Notes: generated by a model from the letters alone, not told the origin. Positions 16,746 to 24,584 are shown, counted from the stretch's first letter. The stretch: DNA of 28,996 bases from Asticcacaulis sp. UBA2476 (GCA_002342035.1 DDPE01000005.1:1-28996); one strand, 5' to 3'. Numbers and translations are program-made.

Positions 16746-16781
16746 TTGACAGCAGATTTTATATCTAATAATCATGATATA
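16746..16781 (+). promoter_or_regulatory. arsR promoter with overlapping operator palindrome
   Basis: A perfect -35 TTGACA lies at 16746-16751 and a -10 AATAAT at 16767-16772 (spacer 15). TATATC (16760-16765) and GATATA (16776-16781) form a perfect 6-bp dyad with a 10-base gap, and ATCATGAT (16771-16778) is a second palindrome inside it. The dyad covers the -10 element and the first base of the arsR ATG, as expected for an autoregulating ArsR repressor. Predicted transcription starts near 16779, so the mRNA would be leaderless. Confidence 0.55.
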
Positions 16782-17113
16782 TGGATAAAATGAAATCTCT
16801 CAACGCCTTCAGTGCCTTAAGTCAGGAAACCCGGCTCGATGCCGTGCGCCTGCTGATCACAGCCGGAACCGATGGCATGGCGGCCGGTGAAATCGGTGAC
16901 GCTCTGGGCGTTAAGCAAAATACGATGTCAGCGAATCTGTCTGTGCTGGCCCATGCCGGACTGATCCGCTTCGTGCGCGAAGGCCGCAGCATCCGCTATT
17001 TTGCTGACTATGATGGCCTCAAGGGGCTTTTGGGGTTTCTGATGCAGGATTGCTGTGGCGGCCATAAGGATCTGTGCCAGCCGTTTATCGATCAGGTCAT
17101 GTGCGGGTGCTGA
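16781..17113 (+). CDS. arsR: ArsR/SmtB family metalloid-responsive repressor
   Basis: A 110-residue winged-helix repressor that would release DNA on binding arsenite. The helix-turn-helix region is AAGEIGDALGVKQNTMSANLSVLAHAGLI, with the wing VREGRSIRYF. The C-terminal end is cysteine-rich: Cys91-Cys92, Cys99, and Cys108/Cys110, a likely As(III) site. It heads the arsR-aqpS-arsC operon; the next start is 5 bases after its stop. No ribosome site precedes the ATG at 16781; an alternative ATG at 16790 (codon 4) lies in frame. The operator palindrome at 16760-16781 suggests autoregulation. Gene naming rests on family and on operon context. Confidence 0.93.
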   Translation: MDKMKSLNAFSALSQETRLDAVRLLITAGTDGMAAGEIGDALGVKQNTMSANLSVLAHAGLIRFVREGRSIRYFADYDGLKGLLGFLMQDCCGGHKDLCQPFIDQVMCGC

Positions 17114-17117
17114 CGGT

Positions 17118-17798
17118 ATGACCTATGCCTTGGGACGCAGGTTGTTGGCCGAAGGGATCGGGACGGCGCTGCTGCTGGCCACTGTCGTGGGCTCAGGTAT
17201 CATGGCCGAACGTCTGTCGGGCGGCAATATCGCCTTGGCTTTGCTTGGCAACGCACTGGCCACCGGGTCAATGCTGATCGTGCTGATCACTGTGTTTGGC
17301 CCCATCTCCGGCGCCCATTTCAATCCAGCCGTAACCCTGATTTCTGCCCTCATGCGCGACATTTCGCCCCCCCATTCGATAGCCTATGTCGGCGCGCAAG
17401 GTCTGGGCGCCGTGTCAGGGGTGTGGCTGGCCCACGCAATGTTTGATGAGCCCCTGCTTCAGGTTTCGCACCACATCCGCACAGGGCCGTCACAATGGCT
17501 GTCGGAAGGGGTTGCGACCTTTGGCCTTGTCTTCGTCATACTGGCGACACTCAGAGCCAGAGCCGATTTCATTGCCGTGGCCGTTGGCCTCTATATCACC
17601 GCCGCCTACTGGTTCACGGCGTCGACCTCATTCGCCAACCCTGCCGTGACCCTGGCGCGCAGCCTGTCCGATAGCTTTGCCGGTATCCGCCCTGTGGATG
17701 CCCCAGCCTTCATCGCGGCGCAGATCGCCGGGGCGCTTATGGCCTATGCGGTCTGTGCGTGGCTTCTCAAACCCGAAACAGAACACACAGCCCCGTGA
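17118..17798 (+). CDS. aqpS: Aquaglyceroporin of the ars operon (AqpS-like)
   Basis: A 226-residue MIP-family channel with six predicted helices and both pore motifs: AHFNPAVTL (NPA at 69-71) and SFANPAVTLARS (NPA at 174-176, with the selectivity-filter Arg at 181). In Sinorhizobium meliloti, AqpS in an ars operon lets arsenite leave the cell after ArsC reduces arsenate, replacing an active pump. The same role is inferred here from the order arsR-aqpS-arsC. The start at 17118 (MTYALGRRLLAEG) fits the family; an earlier in-frame ATG at 17055 lies inside arsR. The next gene begins 10 bases after its stop. Confidence 0.93.
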   Translation: MTYALGRRLLAEGIGTALLLATVVGSGIMAERLSGGNIALALLGNALATGSMLIVLITVFGPISGAHFNPAVTLISALMRDISPPHSIAYVGAQGLGAVSGVWLAHAMFDEPLLQVSHHIRTGPSQWLSEGVATFGLVFVILATLRARADFIAVAVGLYITAAYWFTASTSFANPAVTLARSLSDSFAGIRPVDAPAFIAAQIAGALMAYAVCAWLLKPETEHTAP

Positions 17799-17808
17799 AG
17801 GTTACGAT

Positions 17809-18231
17809 ATGACGATTACGATTTACCACAACCCTGACTGCGGCACGTCACGCAATGTGCTGGCGATCCTTGAGGCTGCCGGTTACACGCCCACGATCAT
17901 TGAGTATATTAAAGTTGGCTGGCAACACGATCAGCTTATGGGGCTTCTGGCCGATGCGGGCCTGACGCCGCGCACGGCGCTGCGCGAAAGTAAATCACCG
18001 GCAAAGGAACTGGGGCTGCTTGATCCCGCAGTCAGCGACGACACTTTGCTGGAGGCGATGCTGGAACACCCCATACTGGTCAACCGCCCGATTGTCGTCA
18101 CGGACAAAGGCACCAAGCTGTGCCGCCCCAGCGAGGCCGTCCTTGATCTGATTGATAAATTCCCGGCAGGGCCGTTCTATAAGGAAGACGGCGAGCTTCT
18201 GATTGATGCGGAGGGTAACCGTGTCGCATGA
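17809..18231 (+). CDS. arsC: Arsenate reductase, glutaredoxin-coupled type (ArsC)
   Basis: A 140-residue enzyme that reduces arsenate to arsenite using glutathione and glutaredoxin. The active-site loop is YHNPDCGTSRNVL (Cys11), with Arg59, Arg93 (ILVNRPIVVT) and Arg106 (LCRPSE). These are each one position less than Cys12, Arg60, Arg94 and Arg107 of the plasmid R773 enzyme, so the catalytic set is complete. The start at 17809 is chosen over an in-frame upstream one inside aqpS. The gene ends the ars operon and is followed by a terminator. The length is normal for the family. Confidence 0.95.
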   Translation: MTITIYHNPDCGTSRNVLAILEAAGYTPTIIEYIKVGWQHDQLMGLLADAGLTPRTALRESKSPAKELGLLDPAVSDDTLLEAMLEHPILVNRPIVVTDKGTKLCRPSEAVLDLIDKFPAGPFYKEDGELLIDAEGNRVA

Positions 18232-18244
18232 CCTGTCTGGCCAC

Positions 18245-18274
18245 AAAAAACCCCGCACAATGGCGGGGTGTTTT

Positions 18275-18275
<1 letters not shown>
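18245..18275. terminator. Terminator between arsC and tRNA-Ala, serving both strands
   Basis: Stem CCCCGC / GCGGGG with a 6-base loop. On the minus strand it is followed directly by TTTTTT (end of the tRNA transcript); on the plus strand by TG then TTTTT (end of arsC). Confidence 0.88.
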
Positions 18276-18350
<75 letters not shown>

Positions 18351-18395
18351 ATTATCAAAATGGTCTCAGGCCGCGTGTCGCGTCCGAGGCGGCGA

Positions 18396-18424
18396 CTTCT
18401 AGTGCAGGCGATTTTGGAGCGCAA
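18396..18424 (-). promoter_or_regulatory. Promoter of tRNA-Ala
   Basis: On the minus strand TTGCGC (complement of 18419-18424) and TAGAAG (complement of 18396-18401) are separated by exactly 17 bases, matching alphaproteobacterial housekeeping promoters of stable RNA genes. Start of transcription would be about 39 bases before the mature tRNA. Confidence 0.7.
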
Positions 18425-18486
18425 GCCCTTTTTCAAACTTTTCCAAATTTTTCGCAAGCCGCTATCTTGAATCTCTGCACCCGAAG

Positions 18487-18516
18487 AAAAGGCCGCACCC
18501 TTTGCGGGATGCGGCC
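18487..18516 (-). terminator. Rho-independent terminator of the TIGR02300 gene
   Basis: On the minus strand GGCCGCA / TGCGGCC flank a 12-base loop and are followed by TTTTC. It lies just after the TIGR02300 stop codon. Confidence 0.85.
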
Positions 18517-18523
18517 TGAATGT

Positions 18524-19012
18524 TTAGATGTCGTCGTCTTTTTCCGGGCCGATGCCGTCGATATCTTCATCGAAGGTGTCGTCATCCTCATCTTCGAGGA
18601 ACGGCACATCATCATCGTCAGCATCGTCAACCAGGTCGGCATCTTCGATGTCCATATCGACCGCATCAGGGGTAATGCGGGCCGGGTCAGCGGGATCGAG
18701 GTCTTCGTCTTCGTCGATCAGCACCGGATCATCGGCAACCACTTCGTCGATTTCCGGGGTGATGATTTCGGGCTCTTCATCCTCATCCTCGTCATCAGCG
18801 GCCTTACCCTTGACCTGATCTTCGGATTCTTCTTCAGTATCCTCATAGTCGGTCGGCGTGGCGCGCGTGCGCACGCGACGAACCTTGATCGCTTCTTCGG
18901 GGTCGAATTCATGGGCGCACTTAGGGCAGTGGGCCGGGCGTTTTTGCAGATCGTAGAATTTTGCCGTGCAATTCGGGCAAATCTGTTTGGTACCTAAGGC
19001 GGGATCAGCCAC
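18524..19012 (-). CDS. TIGR02300 (FYDLN acid) family zinc-ribbon protein
   Basis: A 162-residue soluble protein. The N terminus is a zinc ribbon with two CxxC pairs (Cys12/Cys15 and Cys29/Cys32) around the family motif KFYDLQK, where most members have FYDLN. The remainder is a strongly acidic, low-complexity tail rich in Asp and Glu. The start is GTG at 19012, giving MADPALGTKQICPNC, which is the family N terminus, with AAGGA upstream; a reading from 19138 adds 42 residues without support. The family is widespread in alphaproteobacteria and often lies next to aroA, as here (divergent). The function is unknown. Confidence 0.9.
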   Translation of the reverse strand: MADPALGTKQICPNCTAKFYDLQKRPAHCPKCAHEFDPEEAIKVRRVRTRATPTDYEDTEEESEDQVKGKAADDEDEDEEPEIITPEIDEVVADDPVLIDEDEDLDPADPARITPDAVDMDIEDADLVDDADDDDVPFLEDEDDDTFDEDIDGIGPEKDDDI

Positions 19013-19300
19013 GAGACGTCCTTCTTTAGAATGTGCGCTTAAAAACCCTTTGAAACGCTTCGTCAGGATTTCAGCTTTTTGTTTGCGGCCCGCGGTCATC
19101 CGGGCACACAGAAATTTTTGAGTCTTGGCCCATGCCACTAGAGAGGCCGTCTGTCAAAGGCTTAAATATGCCCTGCCCCTAAAATTTATCGTGTTTTTGC
19201 GCCGCAAGCGTGCGGGTTAACGCAAAGCCACCTGATGACGCGCCGCTAAATGGCCGTAAATGATGATTGTGAATTGGCCATTATTTGCTAGTAAGCCCTC

Positions 19301-20569
19301 ATGACAACCGTTCAAGCCCCTACAGCCGTAAGGCTCACCCCGCCTCAGCACAAACTCGCAGGCACGATCGCCTTGCCGGGATCGAAGTCGATCACCAACC
19401 GGGTGCTGCTGATCGCGGCTCTGGCAAGCGGCAAAAGCCACATCAGCGGCGCGCTCAAAAGCGATGACACGACCTATATGGCGCGCGCCCTCAGACAACT
19501 GGGGGTGACGGTCGAAGATGCGGGTGAGACCGATTTTGTGATCGACAGTTCGGGCACGCTTACGCCGTCATCTGAGCCGTTGTTTCTGGGCAATGCCGGC
19601 ACGGCGGTGCGGTTCTTGACGGCCGCCGCCGCCAATATCACCGGCACGACCGTCCTCACCGGCGATGAGCATATGCAAAAGCGCCCGATCGCGCCGCTAG
19701 TTCAGGCCCTGAATGAGGCTGGTGTGACGGCCACCGCGCCTACCGGCTGCCCACCGGTAACGGTCACCAGCAATGGCGGGTTTGCCAATCGCGCCATCGA
19801 GGTCGATGCCAGCCTGTCCAGTCAATATGTGTCCGCCCTGATGATGGCGGGGACCAAGGGCAACAAACCGTTCAGCCTTAAGGTCAAGGACGGCGATATC
19901 GGCGCGCGCGGCTATATCGACATTACCCTAGAATGTATGAAGGCGTTCGGGGCTGACATCACCCAGACGGGCCCGTTAAGCTGGGACATCGCCAACACGC
20001 CTTACGCCGCCCGCGACTACTGGGTCGAGCCGGACGCCAGTGCCGCCACCTATATCTGGGGCATCAATGCGCTGCTGGGCACTGACATCAATATCGGTAT
20101 CGCGCCCGAAGATATGATGCAGCCCGACGCCAAGGCTTACGATTTTATCGCGCAGTTCCCCAATCTGCCCTCGGTGATCGACGGCAGCCAGATGCAGGAC
20201 GCCATTCCGACCATCGCCGTACTCGCCGCCTTTAATAACCATCCGGTCAGGTTTGTGGGCATTGCCAACCTGCGCGTCAAGGAATGTGACCGCATTAATG
20301 CCGTAGCGACCGAACTGAACCGTATCCAGCCGGGTCTGGCCGAAGAAATTGGCGACGATTTGCTGATTACGCCCGACCGCACCCTCATCGGTAAAACGGT
20401 CGAAGCCGATATTCACACCTATCATGACCACCGCATCGCGATGGCCTTTTCACAGGCCGCGTTAGTGATCGAGGGCCTGCGGATCCTCGACCCCGCCTGC
20501 ACCGCCAAGACCTATCCCGGCTACTGGCGCGACCTGAACAGCGTTGGTGTTGAGATGGTGTTTGAATAG
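19301..20569 (+). CDS. aroA: 3-phosphoshikimate 1-carboxyvinyltransferase (EPSP synthase)
   Basis: The 422-residue enzyme of the shikimate pathway that joins shikimate 3-phosphate and phosphoenolpyruvate. Signatures: LPGSKSITNR (catalytic Lys29), LFLGNAGTAVRFLTA, SLSSQYVSALMMAG, DGSQMQDAIPTIAVLA (catalytic Asp), LRVKECDRI, and TYHDHRIAMAF. The sequence is closer in pattern to the E. coli-type enzyme than to the long Caulobacter type as I remember it, and the position matching E. coli Pro101 is Phe105. The place between the TIGR02300 gene and cmk is the usual one. No ribosome site is evident before the ATG. Only four bases separate its stop from the stop of the unusual AT-rich gene that follows on the other strand. 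Confidence 0.96.
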   Translation: MTTVQAPTAVRLTPPQHKLAGTIALPGSKSITNRVLLIAALASGKSHISGALKSDDTTYMARALRQLGVTVEDAGETDFVIDSSGTLTPSSEPLFLGNAGTAVRFLTAAAANITGTTVLTGDEHMQKRPIAPLVQALNEAGVTATAPTGCPPVTVTSNGGFANRAIEVDASLSSQYVSALMMAGTKGNKPFSLKVKDGDIGARGYIDITLECMKAFGADITQTGPLSWDIANTPYAARDYWVEPDASAATYIWGINALLGTDINIGIAPEDMMQPDAKAYDFIAQFPNLPSVIDGSQMQDAIPTIAVLAAFNNHPVRFVGIANLRVKECDRINAVATELNRIQPGLAEEIGDDLLITPDRTLIGKTVEADIHTYHDHRIAMAFSQAALVIEGLRILDPACTAKTYPGYWRDLNSVGVEMVFE

Positions 20570-20573
20570 CCAG

Positions 20574-21242
20574 CTAAAACAGGGCCTGACTGTGGCGAAC
20601 GATAATATCAAGATCCTTCAAAAGGGCATCGATTAGCTGTTCGTTGGCTTCAAATATGGCCTTTTCACTCTTGAGCGTGCTCATAATATTATAAGCGTTC
20701 TCTTCAAAATAATCTTCCGCAAAGGTATCAACCCTGCTCTTTTTGAACGGGCTGGCGTGGCGCTGCGTGATATATTCCTCAAGCATTTTGGTTGACCGCA
20801 TAAAGCCTGAGACTTTTGACGTCTTCAAAAGGTTTATCATGTTGTAAAACATTACGGCGGCGACCGCCGTGCTTATATACAAGTGCTTTTTGTTGTAGGG
20901 CAGGATGAAGTGCCAAGCCCTTTTAGATAATTTTTCACAATCTACAGGGTATTTTTGGCTCAGCTTTATAGCATCCAACTGTAGCCTTAGAGACGGCAAT
21001 TGCTTGGGTATATTGGCACTATTGCTTTTATAGGCCTCTTCAAGCGTGGCAATTCTATCCAGATACGTCTTAAGCTCTTTTCTGGCTTCACTAATCTCAC
21101 CGCTTAGGGCCAGAGCCGCTTTAAGGGCCTCGGCTTTACGCTTGCGATTAATCCGAAAGGGCCACGCAACAAGCAGGAGTCCGCAGATGACGCTTAAAGC
21201 GAAAATAGCTCCGGACACAAATTGACTTGATGTTAAATCCAT
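20574..21242 (-). CDS. Hypothetical AT-rich membrane-anchored protein inserted between aroA and cmk
   Basis: A protein of about 222 residues I cannot assign to a family. An N-terminal helix (about 8-31, FVSGAIFALSVICGLLLVAW) is followed by a likely coiled coil (KRKAEALKAALALSGEISEA onward to about 75). There is a second hydrophobic stretch HLYISTAVAAVMFYNMINLL and a long polar helical C terminus (SRVDTFAEDYFEENAYNIMS). The base composition is clearly AT-richer than its neighbours (one 60-base line, 20641-20700, has 24 G+C) and Lys/Asn/Ile codons are unusually frequent, suggesting acquisition. It opposes aroA tail to tail. The start is ATG at 21242 behind GGGGGG; a GTG one codon earlier is equally possible. 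Confidence 0.82.
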   Translation of the reverse strand: MDLTSSQFVSGAIFALSVICGLLLVAWPFRINRKRKAEALKAALALSGEISEARKELKTYLDRIATLEEAYKSNSANIPKQLPSLRLQLDAIKLSQKYPVDCEKLSKRAWHFILPYNKKHLYISTAVAAVMFYNMINLLKTSKVSGFMRSTKMLEEYITQRHASPFKKSRVDTFAEDYFEENAYNIMSTLKSEKAIFEANEQLIDALLKDLDIIVRHSQALF

Positions 21243-21404
21243 CACGCCCCCCGACGGCTCTCAGGTTTACTATTAGTTAACTCTTTTGAAAATGTAACCC
21301 TAATTTGTTACGCGCGGCTTTTTCACAAGTTCGACTTCGTATGTCCTTGCTAAAAATCCATTCCGGTTTAATCCGTAATGCCGTTTATTGATCTTAAGGT
21401 TCCC

Positions 21405-22043
21405 ATGTCCCCTCTTCTGATCGCATTTGATGGTCCGGCGGCGTCCGGCAAAGGCACGCTGGCCTCGGTGATTGCCGCCGACTACGGCCTGCCGTTTCTG
21501 GATACCGGATTGCTGTACCGCGCGGTCGGTCATGTGGCGCGTGAGCGCGGCCTTGATCTGGAGGATGCTCAGGCTCTGGGTGAGGCAGCACAGTTCATCC
21601 ACCCGACCCTGCTCGAAGACGATGCCTTGCGCGGGCGTGAAGCCGGTGAGTGGGCCAGCCGTGTCGCCGCCATCCCCGAAGTGCGCGCCGCCTTGAAACA
21701 GTTCCAGATCGACTTTGCCCATCAATCCACGGGCGCGGTGCTCGATGGCCGCGATATCGGCACGGTCATCGCCCCCGATGCGACGGTTAAGCTGTTTGTG
21801 ACCGCAGAGCCTGAGACCCGCGCCAAACGCCGCTTTTTGCAATTGATCAAGGCCAATTCGGCGCTTACGTTTGAGGATGTCTTAAGCGATATCCGCATCC
21901 GCGATGAGCGCGACAGCTCGCGCTCCAGCGCCCCGCTGGAGATGGCCCGCGATGCGGTCTTGCTTGATACGACTAATTTAGATATAGAGGCGGCCATCGA
22001 AGCTGCGCGATCCATCGTGAAGGCCCGCCGTGGTGGCGTTTAA
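21405..22043 (+). CDS. cmk: Cytidylate kinase
   Basis: A 212-residue kinase that phosphorylates CMP and dCMP. The P-loop is AFDGPAASGKGTLA, followed by FLDTGLLYRAVG; the LDGRDIGTVI and ATVKLFVTAEPETRAKRR motifs, and DERDSSRSSAPL near the end, are those of bacterial Cmk. The start at 21405 (MSPLLIAFDG) is supported by AAGG five bases upstream; an ATG at 21378 would add nine residues and has no ribosome site. It precedes rpsA, the conserved arrangement in alphaproteobacteria. Confidence 0.96.
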   Translation: MSPLLIAFDGPAASGKGTLASVIAADYGLPFLDTGLLYRAVGHVARERGLDLEDAQALGEAAQFIHPTLLEDDALRGREAGEWASRVAAIPEVRAALKQFQIDFAHQSTGAVLDGRDIGTVIAPDATVKLFVTAEPETRAKRRFLQLIKANSALTFEDVLSDIRIRDERDSSRSSAPLEMARDAVLLDTTNLDIEAAIEAARSIVKARRGGV

Positions 22044-22291
22044 ACGTCACCAAATTTACCCGGCGCTGCGCTTATAAGGATCACTACGGTCGCTCATTTC
22101 AGGGTCATTTTCGGCCTGCGGCTTCATGGTGCGTCCATTGCGTAAGCGACCGGACTCTGACTCAAACTTAAAACTAACCCCAACCAAAGCCGCCCCCCCT
22201 TAAGGTTCAGGCTCGCTTCAGGTTTTTCCTTATATCCTGATGCCAGCCCCAAACGCACCCAAGGACATGCGCCCACAAAGTTAAGAGCTAT

Positions 22292-23986
22292 ATGAGCGAT
22301 TATAATCCCTCGCGTGACGATTTCGCCGCCCTTCTCGACGAAAGCCTTCATGGCCGCGAAATGCTTGAAGGTCAGGTCGTCCACGGTCTGGTCGTCGGTG
22401 TCGAAAAAGACTTCGTCATCGTCGATGTCGGTCTGAAGACCGAAGGCCGTATCCCGCTGAAAGAGTTTGGCTCGACCGAAGCCGGCGCCGCACTTAAGGT
22501 CGGCGACAATGTCGAAGTCTATCTTGAGCGCGTCGAGAACGCCATGGGCGAAGCGGTCATCAGCCGCGAGAAAGCCCGCCGCGAAGAAGCCTGGACCCGC
22601 CTCGAAGTTATCTTCAACAAGGGCGAGCCGGTCATGGGTACGATCGTGGGTCGCGTCAAAGGCGGCTTTACGGTCGATATGGACGGCGCTTCGGGCTTCC
22701 TGCCGGGCAGCCAAGTCGATATCCGCCCTGTGCGCGACGTGGCTCCGCTTATGGGCAAGGAACAGCCTTTCGCCATCCTGAAAATGGACCGTCCGCGCGG
22801 CAATATCGTCGTATCGCGTCGTGCTATCCTCGAAGAAGCCCGTGCAGAACAACGCACTGAGCTGGTCGGTCAGTTGGCCGAAGGCGAAATCCGTGACGGC
22901 GTAGTCAAGAACATCACCGATTACGGTGCGTTCGTTGACCTCGGCGGCATTGACGGCCTGCTGCACGTCACCGACATGTCCTGGAAGCGCGTTTCGCATC
23001 CGTCGCAGGTTCTGGCGGTTGGCGATCAGGTTCGCGTTCAGATCATCAAGATCAACCCGGACACCCAGCGCATCAGCCTTGGCATGAAGCAACTGCAATC
23101 CGATCCGTGGGAAAATGTTGACGTTAAGTATCCCGTCAATGGCAAGTTCTCCGGCCGTATCACCAACATCACTGACTACGGCGCGTTCGTTGAGCTGGAA
23201 TCAGGCGTTGAAGGTCTGGTGCACGTTTCGGAAATGTCGTGGACCAAGAAGAACGTCCATCCGGGCAAGATCGTATCGACTTCGCAAGAAGTTGACGTGG
23301 TCGTCCTCGAAGTTGACGCCTCCAAGCGCCGCGTGTCTCTGGGCCTGAAGCAAGCTCAGGAAAACCCATGGGAAGCCTTCGTTTCGGCCCACCCGATTGG
23401 TTCGACCATCGAAGGTGAAGTCAAGAACGCGACCGAATTTGGTCTGTTCGTCGGCTTTGAAAACGACATCGACGGCATGGTTCACCTGTCGGATCTCGAC
23501 TGGAACGTGGCCGGCGAAGAAGCCATCGCCAAGTACAAGAAGGGTGATGTCGTCAAGACCAAGGTTCTGGACGTTGATGTCGACAAGGAACGCATCAGCC
23601 TCGGCATCAAGCAACTGGCCGAAGATCCGATGACCGGCGACACCTACCGTAAGGGCCAGACCGTGACGGTTACCGTCACCGAAGTCACTACGGGCGGCAT
23701 CGAAGTCAAGTTCGGTGACGACAGCGCCCCGATGAGCGCCTTCGTACGTAAGTCAGACCTGTCGCGCGACCGTAACGAGCAGCGCGTTGAGCGCTTTGCT
23801 GTCGGCGACCGGATCGACGCTCAGGTGACCAACATCGATAAGGCGGCCCGCAAGGTCAGCGTTTCGATCAAGGCGCTTGAAATGGCCGACGAAAAACAGG
23901 CTATCGAGCAGTACGGTTCTCAGGACTCGGGCGCTTCGCTCGGCGACATCCTGGGTGCAGCTCTGCGCGGCGCCACCAAGGAGTAA
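22292..23986 (+). CDS. rpsA: 30S ribosomal protein S1
   Basis: The 564-residue mRNA-binding protein of the small ribosomal subunit. Six S1 (OB-fold) repeats are visible at about residues 27-93, 110-175, 197-265, 282-351, 369-439 and 455-525. Repeats 3-5 carry the strong DYGAFV / EFGLFV and LLHVTDMSW / LVHVSEMSW / MVHLSDLDW motifs. The length is normal. It follows cmk after a 248-base gap, and precedes ihfB after a 301-base region holding two hairpins. Codon use is very regular, as expected for a highly expressed gene. Confidence 0.97.
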   Translation: MSDYNPSRDDFAALLDESLHGREMLEGQVVHGLVVGVEKDFVIVDVGLKTEGRIPLKEFGSTEAGAALKVGDNVEVYLERVENAMGEAVISREKARREEAWTRLEVIFNKGEPVMGTIVGRVKGGFTVDMDGASGFLPGSQVDIRPVRDVAPLMGKEQPFAILKMDRPRGNIVVSRRAILEEARAEQRTELVGQLAEGEIRDGVVKNITDYGAFVDLGGIDGLLHVTDMSWKRVSHPSQVLAVGDQVRVQIIKINPDTQRISLGMKQLQSDPWENVDVKYPVNGKFSGRITNITDYGAFVELESGVEGLVHVSEMSWTKKNVHPGKIVSTSQEVDVVVLEVDASKRRVSLGLKQAQENPWEAFVSAHPIGSTIEGEVKNATEFGLFVGFENDIDGMVHLSDLDWNVAGEEAIAKYKKGDVVKTKVLDVDVDKERISLGIKQLAEDPMTGDTYRKGQTVTVTVTEVTTGGIEVKFGDDSAPMSAFVRKSDLSRDRNEQRVERFAVGDRIDAQVTNIDKAARKVSVSIKALEMADEKQAIEQYGSQDSGASLGDILGAALRGATKE

Positions 23987-23994
23987 TCCTTGAT

Positions 23995-24037
23995 ATAATG
24001 CCGACAAGGCCGCCTTACGCGACTCTGTCGGCATTAT
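23995..24037 (+). other. Perfect 12-bp hairpin directly after rpsA, without a T run
   Basis: ATAATGCCGACA (23995-24006) and TGTCGGCATTAT (24026-24037) form a perfect stem with a 19-base loop, starting eight bases after the rpsA stop. It is followed by CCAATTAAG, not a T tract, so it is not a simple terminator. Possible roles are mRNA stabilisation or a regulatory structure. Confidence 0.75.
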
Positions 24038-24043
24038 CCAATT

Positions 24044-24099
24044 AAGCTCCCGCATCCTATAGGGTTTTCGTACCCGATACCGGATGCGGGAGCTTTTTT
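24044..24099 (+). terminator. Terminator downstream of rpsA, and the rest of the rpsA-ihfB gap
   Basis: AAGCTCCCGCATCC (24044-24057) pairs perfectly with GGATGCGGGAGCTT (24082-24095), the loop contains a smaller GGGT/ACCC hairpin, and TTTTTT follows. This is the true rpsA terminator. The rest of the gap up to 24287 is AT-rich and must contain the ihfB promoter, but I see no convincing -35/-10 pair; nothing else was found there. Confidence 0.92.
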
Positions 24100-24287
24100 A
24101 TGGTTTCCATATTTTTTACCAAGGTATAATCGCTTAAACCGCACAGCCGCTGCATTTGTTAGCGGTAACATAAGCGTTAACACTAAATAACCCCTTGAAC
24201 TGCCTTTCATTTTAAATCATGCTCGCCTCATCAAGGTTACATTGGCTGGTTTAACCCATTATCTGCTTTAAACTCTTGGGGGAGTAA

Positions 24288-24584
24288 ATGCTGAAGTCCG
24301 AACTCATTGAGCGTCTGGCGTCGGAATATCCGCATATGACTCAAAAAGATGTCGAGCGGGTCGTGAATCTGATTCTGGACTCGATGATCTCCACCCTCGA
24401 AAAAGGCGGTCGTGTTGAACTGCGTGGTTTTGGCGCCCTGTCGGTGCGCTCACGCCCGGCCCGCGTTGGCCGCAACCCCCGTACCGGCGAATCCGTCAAC
24501 GTCCCCGCCAAGCATGTGCCCTTTTTCAAAAGCGGCAAAGAACTGCGTGAACGCCTGAACCTGAGCGGCGACGACAACGAATAA
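24288..24584 (+). CDS. ihfB: Integration host factor subunit beta
   Basis: A 98-residue DNA-bending protein, partner of IhfA. MLKSELIERLA, the central VELRGFGALSVRSRPARVGRNPRTG beta-arm with the intercalating Pro, and FFKSGKELRERLN are those of IHF beta rather than HU. The GGGGGAG ribosome site precedes the ATG. In alphaproteobacteria ihfB commonly follows rpsA, as here. IHF takes part in stalk- and flagellar-gene control in Caulobacter, which suits the ShkA-like gene nearby, but that link is not shown here. Confidence 0.96.
   Translation: MLKSELIERLASEYPHMTQKDVERVVNLILDSMISTLEKGGRVELRGFGALSVRSRPARVGRNPRTGESVNVPAKHVPFFKSGKELRERLNLSGDDNE

Noticed and set aside
22056..22127. A 23-codon minus-strand open frame between cmk and rpsA
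   Set aside because: It has no ribosome site and no membrane or known motif; the evidence is too weak to call a gene.
22206..22236. Promoter-like TTCAGG ... TATATC before rpsA
   Set aside because: Spacer of 19 bases and poor -35 match; not strong enough to annotate.
22124..23098. A 324-codon open frame on the minus strand, opposite the start of rpsA
   Set aside because: It is a shadow of the rpsA reading frame, has no ribosome site, and its translation shows no family pattern.
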